From positions 1,054,001-1,118,000 of the forward strand of contig JAVXUO010001376.1 in NCBI GenBank assembly GCA_033065855.1: 64,000 nucleotides of DNA. The letters are read 5' to 3'. Of this stretch, positions 33,204 to 43,696 are shown in pieces. Below the pieces are notes generated by a model. That model was not told the DNA's origin and made no database searches. It saw only the letters and a list, made by a program, of their open reading frames with translations. A program made the position numbers and the translations under genes. Numbering within the stretch: position 1 is the stretch's first letter; each line of letters begins with the position of its first letter. This DNA comes from Escallonia rubra (Eukaryota > Streptophyta > Magnoliopsida > Escalloniales > Escalloniaceae).

Positions 33204-36016
33204 ATGGCATTTGTGACTTTGAAAGACATGGGCTCTGATTTTCACCTCTTGGAGCACATCGATGGTGGGGACTTCATTCGCTGGCAAAGGAAGATGCACT
33301 TTCTACTTGTTATTATGAATACTATGTGATCATGAATCCAATGCCTCCAGAACCTTAATAATAAGAACAATACTTCTGCTTATATTATTGAGTCTCCATC
33401 TTTACTTTGGCATAATCGTTTAGGACATCTTAATACTTAGAAAATGAATGACATGTTTAATATATATTTTTTTCCTAGTACGCATGTAGAAAAAAACAAA
33501 ATACAAAACTTGTATGCTTACTAAAATCACTAGAGATCCTTTTCCAAATGGACAAAGGGAGTCAAAGATTTTAGATTCAATTCATAGTGAATTAGGAGAT
33601 TTTAAATCGACTCCTTCAATAGAAGGTAACTCTTATTATGTGACATTCATTGATTATTCTAGATATTGCTATGTTTATTTTTCACATAATAAAATGATGA
33701 CATGCCTAGGTTTGTCACAAGTAAAAATGAGGTAGAAAATTTATGAAATGCAAAAATCAAATACCTTATAATTGATAGGGGATGGGAGTACTATCAGCCA
33801 CCATAGTTTGAAGAAAATGGTATACCATATGAACTTTTTTTCTTACCTTATACATTACAACAAAATGGTGAGACAGAAAGGAAGAATATGACACTAGTCG
33901 AAATGGTTAATGTCATGCTCTCCAATCCGGGTCTAAGAAAAGGGATTTTTGGGAAAGCTGTAGTAACGGGTTGCTACAATTTAAATAGAGTTACTACTAA
34001 AGGGAATGATATAACTCCTTATAAATTATGAAAGAAAATGAAGTCTAATCTGAATTATTTTAAGATTTGGGGCGTGTAGGGACCTTGTAAGAATTTCGGA
34101 ACCAAAAAGAAAGAAATTAGGTGTAAGAGGCATTAAATATATTTTTATTAATTATGCTTTACACATAAAGCATATAAGTTTGTGGTAGTGAAACATAATG
34201 ATTATTATTCTAAAAACACTATCATTGAATCTAAATATACCATCTTTGATGAAAGTAGGTTGCAATCACTTTTGATGCAAGTTGAGCAATAAGGAAGGTC
34301 CATGTAAAGTTGAGGAAAATCATGAAAATGAAGTGGAACCAAGAAGGAGCAAAAGAATGAGAATTGTTAAAGCCTATGGACCCGATTTCTATAAGCAATT
34401 GGTAGAAATAACTACGAAGGTAGTACACAACTTCATACCAATTATCATTAAATGTGATATCCAATCCTAAGACTTACGATGAGGCTATGAAGTCTCAAGA
34501 TTCTTCCTTTAAAAAGGAAGCAATAAGTGAAGAACTTGATTCAATCATGGAAAATAGAACATAAAAATTGGTGGATTTACCACGTGGTTTTAAACCCATT
34601 GTTTGTAAATAGATCTTCAAAAAAAAGTTAAGGGGTTGATGGATGGATTGAAAATTTTGAGGCAATGTTAGTGGCTAAGGAATTTCCATAAGAAAAGTGT
34701 CGATTGCTTGACACTTGTGCACCAATTGCAAGGATGGCCACTATCACGGTGCTTATAGCACTAGCTTCCAATCTATAAGCTTGTAATTCACCAAATCGAT
34801 GCTAAAACAACATTCTTAAATGGTGAATTAGATGCTAAGGTGTAGATGCAGCAACCATAAAGGTTTTTTATACATGGTCAAGAACATAAAGTTTGTAAAC
34901 TTACTAAGTCCTTGTACGGACTTATGCAAGCCCTAAAACAGTGGCATCAAAAGTTCGATCAGATTGTGCTATCTAATGGTTTCAAAATTTATGAGTCGGA
35001 TAAGTGTGTGTACAGCAAGTCCAATGCTTGGAAGGAGTTGTCATTTGCTTATATATAGATGATATGATCATTTTCGGTACTGACTTGGAACAAGTTGTAA
35101 AAATAAAGAAATTTGTATCCCATAATTTGGAAAGATTTTTGCTGATCATAAGAAGTAATAACCTTGTCACAACTTGTTATATTGAGAAGGTGTTAAAAAG
35201 GTTTGACATTTGGACAACACCTTGGTTAGCACTCCATTTTATGACGGTATCAAGTTGTCTCCCAATGATGGTAGAGATGTGAGACAACTAATAATATGCG
35301 AGTGCAATAGGTTGTTTAATGTATGCCATGACTTGTACAAGATTAGATATTGCTTATGAAATAGGGAAACTCAGTAGATATACTAGTTGTTCTGATATTA
35401 TGCATTGGGGACTGCAACATATAGGGTCTTTAAGTAACTCAAACGAATCATGAATTTCAGCATATGTTACAATAGGTATCCTTTTGTTTTCGAATGATTC
35501 ACAGATGCCAGTTGGATTATGAATCAGGAGGATTATGCTTCCACAAGTGGCTGGATTTTCATACTTAGTGAGGGCACAATATCCTAAGGTTCGAAGAAGC
35601 ATACTTGCATCATTGATTCTACCATAGTAGTAGAGTTCATTGATTTGGATGCAAGGGGTAAGGAGGCAGAATGGCTAAGGAACTTGCTTTTAGAATTTCC
35701 TTTATGGTGTAAGCATGTGGCTCCAATATCTATAAGATGTAATAGTCAATCAACTCTGTCACGAACGTGTAGCGAAGTGTATAATGGAAAGTTTAAACGT
35801 ATTAGTCTTAGAGATAACTACGCGACGCGGTTGATTACCGAAGGAGTAATCATATTGGAATATATGAAGTCATTGGAAACTTTGGCAGATCCATTAATCA
35901 AAGGGCTTGCAAGGCAAATTGAAATTAAGATTTCACAAGTGATGGGTCTCAAACCCATTTATATGATCACCAATGATGAAAATCTTGACTCAACGCTGGC
36001 TAACGCCAAGTTTTGA
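33204..36016 (+). pseudogene. Copia 2 gag-pol remnant
   Basis: From left to right: gag start MAFVTLKDMGSDFHLLEHID with GDFIRWQRKMHFLL (33204-33330); GAG-pre-integrase LWHNRLGHLN (about 33400); integrase ILDSIHSELGDFKSTPSIEG and YYVTFIDYSRYCYVYF (33560-33690), then PQQNGE.ER-like sequence near 33860; RT with the catalytic YIDD in CLYIDDMIIFG (about 35050); and RNase H ending EAEWLRNLLLEFPL, DNYATRLITEGVI and LADPLIKGLARQI (35645-36016). Stops and frame changes occur throughout. It is recognisable but dead. Confidence 0.85.
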
Positions 36017-36532
36017 GTTCAATGAGTCAAAAGTACATTAAAATGATGATAGCAAGCACTTGAAATTTTCAGTCATCGCAAGGGTATGTGATTGGAACTG
36101 TAATGAAAAGAATAGGATGAACATTTATGCTTTTAATAGGTCTATAAAAGGATCATTCTTTGGAGTATTACTTACTGTGAACTTTTGATAGACCTGACTA
36201 GTGAGTGTGAAGTTGGGTCGCTTCTGTCGATTTTAAGGACTTAACTCTAGAGCACTCATGAAAAATATGTTACAAATTACAAGGCCTTTACCATAAGCTA
36301 TTTATGTATTTGTATATGTATATGTATAGGAGTTCCATGTGTGATATGTGACCGGTTAGTCAACAAGGATTGGCGATTCAAAGTTTATCTACCACACTAC
36401 TTATATTAGCCTTGTTATGTAATCACTAAGTGAAGATTCAAGTCAAATGACATCTTCATTTATGCATGTATCACTGGATAATAAGATCTGACTTTTATTT
36501 GTGTTTTCAATATATTGTAAAATGGTGGGGAT

Positions 36533-37558
36533 TGTTGGTGTTTTCCAAGATATAGTGTCCAAATGTGTTAGCATTGGGTTCATTTTGTGTGTCAAAATAA
36601 TGGTATGAAAACGAAGGTGAAGAGACAAAGAGGGAGGAATCCCACGTAGAAGAGAAGTGAAAAAGTAAGTGGGTATATAGTAATATGTACCACTTATTAA
36701 TATACTTATTGGCATGCTAAGGTGTATACATGTGCACCGAGTATGATGTGAAGCACCATACGAGAAATAATCACGAGCACGTGAAAAACGCAATGGGCTG
36801 TGAGGCGCAATGTGGCACTTTGATGGCACACTTTGCACTTCGCATGTGCGCATCATCACAATTAAACGCCTTAAAGTTTTGGATTGAATTTGGGCCGTCG
36901 TTTTGGATGGGTGTGATAAGTTGGTTGCCGTGATTCGGATCAGATCCGACCGTTGGCAGCTGGGTGGTCATAGTTGCACCAGTTTGAGTGAGACCCAACA
37001 AACGGGTAGCTGGGTGGTAATGGTTGAACCGATTCAGGTGAGACTCGACAGTTAGGCAGCTAGGTGGGTGGTGCTTTGGGGTGATCCACCCGTTGGAAGC
37101 TGGGCGATTAATGGTTTGACATCTGAACCATTAATCTTAACAGTTTATGATCCAACAGTCCAGACTAAATGGGTGCATGCTGAAAGGGTGTGACCCTTGG
37201 TGAGCAACCACTAGTACTCTATTATTAGAGCACAATAATCAGATTTTTTACAAACCATATATTCGCCTTTAATCTCTTCACTTCTTTCGTTTATGCACAT
37301 CTTTTACAATAAGGAATTTATGCAGAATTTCTTCATTGTAGAAATATTGTCCAGATTTTCATATACTTGTCCGTGGGGGTGTTCATTGTTTGTGCAAACG
37401 GTGTTCACCATTGCGCTTCGTTGTATCTTGGAGGGTATTTGCTTGTAACCCACTCATACCTTTTTTTAATGGAGGCAAATATAAAATAAAGAAAGCATTA
37501 CAACATGCCTCAGAGCCATTTTATTTTCAATCACGAAACCATTTACTTTCCCCTAACA
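36533..37558 (+). repeat. Copia 2 3' LTR
   Basis: It aligns with the 5' LTR but is longer than the hAT-free 5' copy. 36890-37110 contains about three imperfect copies of a 60-70 bp unit around GCAGCTGGGTGGT and GGTGAGACCCGA, which occurs once in the 5' LTR. Confidence 0.82.
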
Positions 37559-37563
37559 CGGTC

Positions 37564-37971
37564 ATGGCTTGTCTCAATCTCTTTGAAAAGACGTCTTACA
37601 TAAACTGCAAGTAAGCAATGCGTTCTTTCCCTCAACATAGTCATGGTTTATCTCAATCTCTTTGGAAAGATGTCTTACAGAGACTACAAGTAAGCAATGC
37701 GTTCTCCAATTGGACCAAATTTGCGATGCTCAATTTCAGAGGTAAGAGCTTTAAGGCCTCTCTTAGCAAATTGGCCTTGGCGTTGACTCTGGATGGTGTT
37801 TGCGAAAGGAATAGAAGACTCTTTAGCTATCAACAGAAGGATCTCAATTGTGTATTAACAAAGATTGAGCTCTTGATCATAAGCATCCTTAACTTAAAAA
37901 ATATACACCTAAGACCCTTACCAACAAGTAATTATGTCCGAGCTGGAAGATACCTCACAGTGCTCGATTAG
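37564..37971 (+). pseudogene. LINE reverse transcriptase C-terminal relic, right part
   Basis: The frame at 37618-37971 reads GLSQSLWKDVLQRLQVSNAF, NWTKFAMLNFRGKSFKASLS, KLALALTLDGVCERNRRLFS and ends in stop TAG (37969-37971). This fits the region just after the zf-RVT motif in plant LINE proteins (SLW..V...L..., FKA.L.KLALAATVY.IW.ERN.R.F). A first, stop-containing copy of the GLSQSL..DVLH.LQVSNAF stretch lies just upstream (37566-37625), so about 75 bp is tandemly duplicated. With 31073-31310 it forms one relic split by copia 2. Confidence 0.65.
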
Positions 37972-38640
37972 GCTAACTGAGAAGTGTTTTGACATTTCTT
38001 GTGTATGGTAATTTCAGGGTTCGCCCTGATTAATTGTTTGTGCAGTACCATTTACTAGTATGAGTATCATCCTTCCTCTTTTATTTTTTATTTTTTTCCT
38101 TTCTTTTTTTCTCTTCCAAAAGCCTTTGAGACATAGATGTATAACTTTCATTGCACCATAAAAAGCTAACTGAGTCCGCAAGTTTTTCTGGAAATACCCC
38201 TGCCCAACCTTCTCTCGATCTGAATATCGGTTCTCCGTCACCACCTCCGGTTTCCCCCGGCGGGTGGTAATGTTGTAGACTAGTTGTCTTTTTGTTTGTG
38301 TGGTTTTGTGCGGTTAATTTAGGGTTTCAATTGGGGATTTCACGGTTGATGCGGTGGACAGCCTTCGACGTGGGCGGTGAAGCTATGGCCGGTGGGTCTA
38401 GTGTTAGGCGTCAGAGCCAAGGGGATGTAAGGTGTGGATGGGTAGGCTGTCAGGAGTTGACTAGGTGCACAACAATCAGGGTGTGGGTGGTCATGGATGT
38501 CGTTGGTGGTGAGTGTCGTGGTTGCGGGTTGACGAAGTTGAGGTGAGTCTGGGCCAAAGGTTATCGCTTTTAGGGTTTGTTTCCTGCTCCCCCTAGTTCT
38601 TCCGCCCCTTCCCCCTTTGTTCCACGAAGATGTGTTTGGT
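37972..38640. other. No gene supported; T-rich tract and GGT-rich sequence
   Basis: 38080-38120 is T-rich and may be the LINE 3' end read into flanking DNA. From 38270 the sequence becomes G/T-rich. The open frame at 38292-38546 has no recognisable feature. Confidence 0.35.
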
Positions 38641-39165
38641 TATATTTTGGTGGTGGTGATGGTGTTTCGGCTCATCTCGTGGTGTAGATGGTGGTCGTGG
38701 TGGTGTCAGGTGTTGACATGTGCGGTGGAAGGAAGATACAAATGGTGGTTATGGTTGTCCGGTATAGGCTTGACCGATTGTTGATGTTGTTTAGCGGTTC
38801 CTGACGGCCGCGTGATGGTGTTTCGGCTCATCTCGTGGTGTAGGTGGTGGTGGATCCATAGGGTTGTGATGGTGGTCAGGTGTTGACATGTGTGGTGGAA
38901 GGAAGATACAGATGGTGGTTATGGTTGTCCGGTATAGGCTTGGCCGATTGTTGATGTTGTTCAGCGGTTCCTGACGGCCGCGTGATGGTGTTTCGGCTCA
39001 TCTCATGGTGTAGGTGGTGGTGGATCCATAGGGTTGTGATGGTGGTCAGGTGTTGACATGTGTAGTGGAAGGAAGATACAGATGGTGGTTGTGGTTGTCT
39101 GGTATATTCTTGGCCAATTGTTGATGTTGTTCAGCGGTTCCTGACGGCGTGGTGGATTAGCGGTG
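38640..39165. repeat. Tandem repeat, exactly 170-bp period, three copies
   Basis: TGTTGACATGTG starts at 38711, 38881 and 39051. Each unit also carries GGAAGGAAGATACA, GTTCCTGACGGC and GTGTTTCGGCTCATCTC. Copies differ by a few percent; the first lacks the GGATCCATAGGGTTGTGATG part and the third breaks down after about 39150. No coding frame runs through it. Confidence 0.88.
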
Positions 39166-39933
39166 GAGATGGTTTCCGACGTTGCAAGTAGTGCTCACAA
39201 CGCGCGGTAGTGCGAGTCAGTGTACCTGTGTGGAGGTCGAGGCACGTGGTTGTGGTAGGACATGGGGTTGGACTGGTGTGGGTTGATTTAGTTAGTCTGT
39301 ATGTGTCGTCTTCGTCTTTCTTAGTTAGTGTTTATCTTACAATCTGCAGGCTTATCCAATCAAAAAAATATATATATGTTGATGTAGTAGGTCTTTTATT
39401 TTATGCAATTCCTATCGGATGAAAATGTCATCCGTAAGCTTATTTACTTGTCTATTTAGGCATGTTGTACCTCTCTTCCCTACTCTTGATATATATTTAT
39501 ACTCTTCAACGAAAAAAAAACTTTCATTCCACCACATCAAGAAACTATATATGCATCACCGCTTTGGGGATAGCATAGCTGCGAAACTATATATGCATCA
39601 CCTCTTTGTGAATAGGATAGCTGCGGAGGAGGCTTAGAACCATTCTGTTAATGCTCTTGACGTCCTAAGGCGTCTTTCCTTGGCCAAAGCTTCATAGATT
39701 GGGTTTTACAAGTTTGTTAGTCTTTGATTAGCTTTGGAGGAGCTTTCCGTCCACAAGAATAAGAAAGGTAAAACTTTTTTGCAGTCGTGATCATCCATTA
39801 GGTGCATAAACCGTTAGACCTCAATGGCTATACTTGGGCTATATACTATGAAGCATGAACATGTGTGCGGGTACACGGATACAACATTTTTTAAAATTTT
39901 AGGATATGGGTACAGCTAGAGTACGGCAAATAT

Positions 39934-39986
<53 letters not shown>

Positions 39987-40131
39987 CTATGTACACCTAG
40001 TTTTAAATTTCTAAACAATTTGGATCTTAAAAAAGTGCATAAAAAGACGGAGTGCAATGTAATTCAACCATCCAACCGTAGTACAACACCATCAAATACA
40101 TAATAACCACCACCAAATTGATCATATTCAT
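39166..40131. other. Low-complexity region with (TA)n microsatellite
   Basis: There is no supported gene. A perfect (TA) run of about 46 bp lies at 39938-39984. At 39545-39605 a 45-bp segment with GAAACTATATATGCATCACC is repeated in tandem. Confidence 0.5.
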
Positions 40132-41661
40132 AAATGTATTACACCAAACCAGGTTGGTAGTTATGTAACACCCAAAAATGTATTACACCAAACCAAGTTT
40201 TGACTTAATAAGTAGTGTAGATGAACCAATTGTTGTTTTGGCGGAATACCAGCCATGAAATTTCTGACGGCATTTTTTCCTCCATTTTGTTGACAAGGGG
40301 TAATAGCAGGTACGATTATGATCCATTCTCTTCCTTCTCAGAAACTGAACTGCCATGACCCCTCCCATAGTGAAAATATGTGATGTGTTTTCTTGTCCTA
40401 TTCAGATTGCTCGATATGTCATACTCACCGCATGCAATTAAGTGAAGATGTTCAACCTCTTTGGTTGAACCTTGAACAATATCGCACTACAAGTAATACC
40501 CTGGACCTCAATATCAAAGTAACAGACTATTGAAACTACTGCTAAACAGTTCACCCATGCAAGTAGTAAACCAGGGCAGAACCCTGTAAAGAAACATACA
40601 TATATATATATATATATATATATGGGGAAAGCGAATATGTTGCTAGCCTTAGGCAAGTTGCCTAAGGTTAGACAATAAAACTACGTAGTTTTGACTCTTT
40701 TTAATTAGTTTTTTCTATTTCCCTGTCATTCTGTCTCATTCATCATATCCACCTATACTACATCGCCGGCAACCTTTGTCGACCAGCCTCCACAGCAACG
40801 ATCCACCACCCCCATTATCACAAACAACAGCCCTTGTAGAGAGACCCACACCACAGTTGGTACATTCTCCTCGCCAAATTAGATTATGCCACTTCCATCT
40901 CCGCCCTACGTCGTTGATCATCCTCCTTCATTATTGACGCCTCCGTCTTCTGTCGGTCCGCCTCCATCGCCGGCGACCCACAACGCTAAAATCACAAACA
41001 ACAGCCACAATAGAGGAACTCATTACTGTCGGCTCTTTCTCCTCCCGCTACATCACAGAAGTGGGCACTACAACCTCAACCAATCTTCAGCCTTCGTAGC
41101 GGCCAGCCTCCATCGCCGGTGACACCACCCACTGTTGCCGCAAATTAGCCAATTTGAGAAATTCATTGACGATTAGAATCTAAATATTCTAATTCAAGAA
41201 ATTTAAGTCAAAATTAATGTATTCATCTCTAAAATTTTGGAATTTAGGGGGGCGGTCATGGGTTTGTGTGATGTAATGGCGGTTGGTTTGTGATTCTTGC
41301 GGCAATGGTGGTTCGGCGATGTTGCGGGTGGTGAATGGTCTGCCACAGCGAGGATTCACTATTGTGGTGGAAGGAGAGAGGGGTGGCAATGGTGATTTCG
41401 CCGATCATGTAGGAGGAGAGATGGGCGGCAATGGTGGTTTGCTGGTAAGGAAGGTCACCGGCGATTGGGCGATGAGTGACGGCCAGCGGTGATTTGTGAT
41501 GGTAGGGGCTGCTCAGTATTGCGGTGGGAGGAAAAAGGGTCGGTGATGGAGATTCCGTTCGGCGAGCGGCTGTGTGGATGAGCAACGGTGTGGAGAGGTG
41601 GGAAATTGGGCGGCGTAATGGCTGATTCACTGTTGCGTTGGGAGGAGAGAGGGATAAAAAA
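40132..41661. repeat. Third partial copy of the giant inverted-repeat arm (copy A)
   Basis: From 40151 the sequence matches 53866 onward (same orientation) and the complement of about 62765 downward. It includes the first 1.04 kb of the Micron-like element starting at 40624. It ends near 41661, where the match stops and CACTA 2 sequence begins. A short duplication of ATGTATTACACCAAACCA (40134-40150 and about 40176-40193) sits at its left edge. At several positions (TTTGTCGACCAGCC, the TTGCTGG and CCAGCGG variants) it agrees with the right arm and not the left. Confidence 0.85.
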
Positions 41662-41796
41662 TATTTATTATAAAAACAACTCATATGTCCAAGCCGAGAA
41701 CCGAGTATAACCGGTTAAGAGAGGAGAGAAGAGTACAAGCCGGGCACAGGGGGTAGGAGAGGGGGGAAGCTAGGAACGGGCACGAGAAGGGGCTCA

Positions 41797-43522
41797 TCAG
41801 GGGTTCCCGAGTCCCAGATCTGGATCCTGCTGATCCGGGGCCGAGGCCGGGGCGGCCTGTCCAGCAGTGCCCTGCTCCCTGATCATCCGGCACACCACTG
41901 TAGCAATGCGCTCAATCTCATCGTCGTCCAATTGAGGCCGAGGAGCCGGTGTCTGTGGAGGGGCAGCAGGGGGTGAGGACGCTCCTATCACGGCACGAGC
42001 AGTCGTGCTAGGCAGGCCGCGTATGCGGCCTTTCGGCCGATTCACGACCTCCGGCGTATCCAGCCATCGCTTCAACCCTCCAGTACTCGCAGTCGTACTA
42101 GCGGACGCTGATGGCTGTCCGGACTGCTGCTCGGACCCCCTTAGCTGTTCGTATGAGGCCTGCAAAAATAGTGGTTTAACGATATGTTAGGGCATTAATT
42201 AACGAAACATACATTGAGGATAGAAAGAAAAAACATTAACTTAAATAAATTGACTCACATCGATCCGCCGGGCAATATCTGAAATATAGTCGCCCGCCCG
42301 GTGCGTCTCGTCCTTGTCCTTCTTCCGCACGTGCGTCTGAGTATAGGTCAGAGCTATGACCTCATCCTCCTCCAGATCCGGGTGCTCGACCGCGTTCATG
42401 TGTCGGATGATGTCGTGTGGCACCGACCCCCCCGTGTGCGTCGGATCTCGGTTCTGTCTGTTCTCAGCCCCGCTCTTACTCTTGGTGTCCCAATCTGGAT
42501 CCGTAGCCCACCGATCTATCATCTGCCCCCATACACGGTGAGATATCCAATGTGGGGGATATCTCGCCATGTCCGTCATCGGGGCACCCGCGGGCAGCTC
42601 CTTCTTTGCCCGGTCCCGTGCATCGTGGAGCCATCGGCGGTAATTCTTGCCGATGTAGGCAAAGAAAGCCTGCTGCCCCAGTGCCTGCTGCTGAGGCGTG
42701 TCAAACGTGAACCCCTCCTGTAAGGCATTCAATAACACAAATTAACAACATAAAACAAACTGCAATTTAACATTTACTAACGCTGAAAAAAATACTTCAC
42801 CGTACCAGCCACTCCTCCCATAGGGCCTCCCTCGCAGCGGCATCCCAGTCCTTCCAGTACAGGCGTGGCTCGAAGAATCGGCCCTTCACAAGAACGCCGA
42901 TCTTCGTCCTCGCCTTATTCTCTAGGATCCTGCCAAAGAAGTAATTAAATTAATTAATACAGTTCAAATATAAATTAACACCCCAAAATTTTAAACCTAA
43001 GGCATAAGGTGATATTTTTAGTACTTACAGGCCCTCCTGCGTGAGCGTAACTCTCTGTTTACGCTGGGGGTCGATGCGTACCCCGCGTGTCGGACCACGG
43101 CCTCGTCGAGATCCTACAAAACACAGACATTAATACAATTCAAATATAAGGCTAGCGAAAATGTACGAAACACCGTTATCAACTATACCTGAGGTAGAAC
43201 CCACGGAAGATGCAGAATGCACGTGCGTGTGGGATGAATCTGCGTCGGGCTGGGGCGACGGCTGGGGCTGGGGCGACGGCTCGAGTTGAGGCTGGGGCTG
43301 GGGCGACGGCTCGAGCTGGGGCTGGGGCTGGGGCGAAGGCCCTGGCTGGGGCTGGGGCGACGGTGACGGCGACGACTGGGGCTGGGCCCCCGATGGCTGT
43401 CCGCGATCACTATGTTCCTCGCCATCAGTAGGCAATGACGAGGTGGGACTAACCGGGGAGGAAGCAGCTCGGCGTCCAGCCCGGCCACGAATAGCCCGTA
43501 TCCTATCCATATCTGACTTCAT
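41797..43522 (-). CDS. CACTA Ptta/En/Spm (TNPA-like) protein, intact
   Basis: Five exons on the minus strand: 43522-43189, 43113-43029, 42929-42806, 42717-42259 and 42159-41797. All have GT-AG introns, and their lengths sum to 1365 nt, an open frame of 454 codons plus stop. The product belongs to the plant transposase Ptta/En/Spm family, which in En/Spm binds subterminal repeats. Start MKSDMDRIRAIRGRAGRRAA; then a PQPQPSPSP tract; a basic KQRVTLTQEGL stretch; RLYWKDWDAAAREALWEEWL; the core with YRRWLHDARDRAKKELP, PPHWISHRVWGQMIDRW, ENRQNRDPTHTGGSVPHD; and the tail LDDDEIERIATVV ... QQDPDLGLGNP. A (TA)n tract (43589-43613) lies just upstream of the start. The start could instead be MDRIRA at 43510 or an upstream ATG. 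No defect is visible. Confidence 0.85.
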
Positions 43523-43696
43523 ATAGATTATATACAAAGACATTAACACGTGAAAAACAATAATTTAGGCATACATCATCATCGGCACTATATATATATA
43601 TATATATATATATGAACGGATGTGCAAAAACACATCAATAAACACCAAGTTCTAAAATGTTACTACATTTTTCCCGTGATGTTACAACATTACAAG

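Larger units (their letters stand above)
31311..37558 (+). mobile_element. Ty1-copia LTR retrotransposon 2 (heavily decayed)
   Basis: The LTRs are related, 31311-33178 and 36533-37558, and both start TGTTGGTGTT. Flanking five bases are TGGTC (31306-31310) and CGGTC (37559-37563), a probable TSD with one change. A polypurine AATGGTGGGGA lies just before the 3' LTR. The interior carries remnants of gag, integrase, RT and RNase H in copia order on the plus strand with many stops. The 5' LTR is expanded by a hAT element, and the 3' LTR by an internal tandem repeat. It interrupts a LINE relic. Confidence 0.87.

Noticed and set aside
40485..40493. CACTACAAG as a possible left terminus of CACTA 2.
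   Set aside because: The same bases occur in the left and right arms of the palindrome, and no subterminal repeats follow. It is part of the arm sequence.
40886..41122. Proline-rich protein of 78 codons, repeated at 54630 and 61775-62011.
   Set aside because: It lies in the GC-rich interior of the Micron-like element, has overlapping frames on both strands and no recognisable feature.
41256..41684. Open frame of 142 codons on the minus strand, with longer versions at 56554-57114 and 61267-61641.
   Set aside because: Same low-complexity Micron-like interior; the frame length differs between copies through small indels, so there is no sign of selection for coding.
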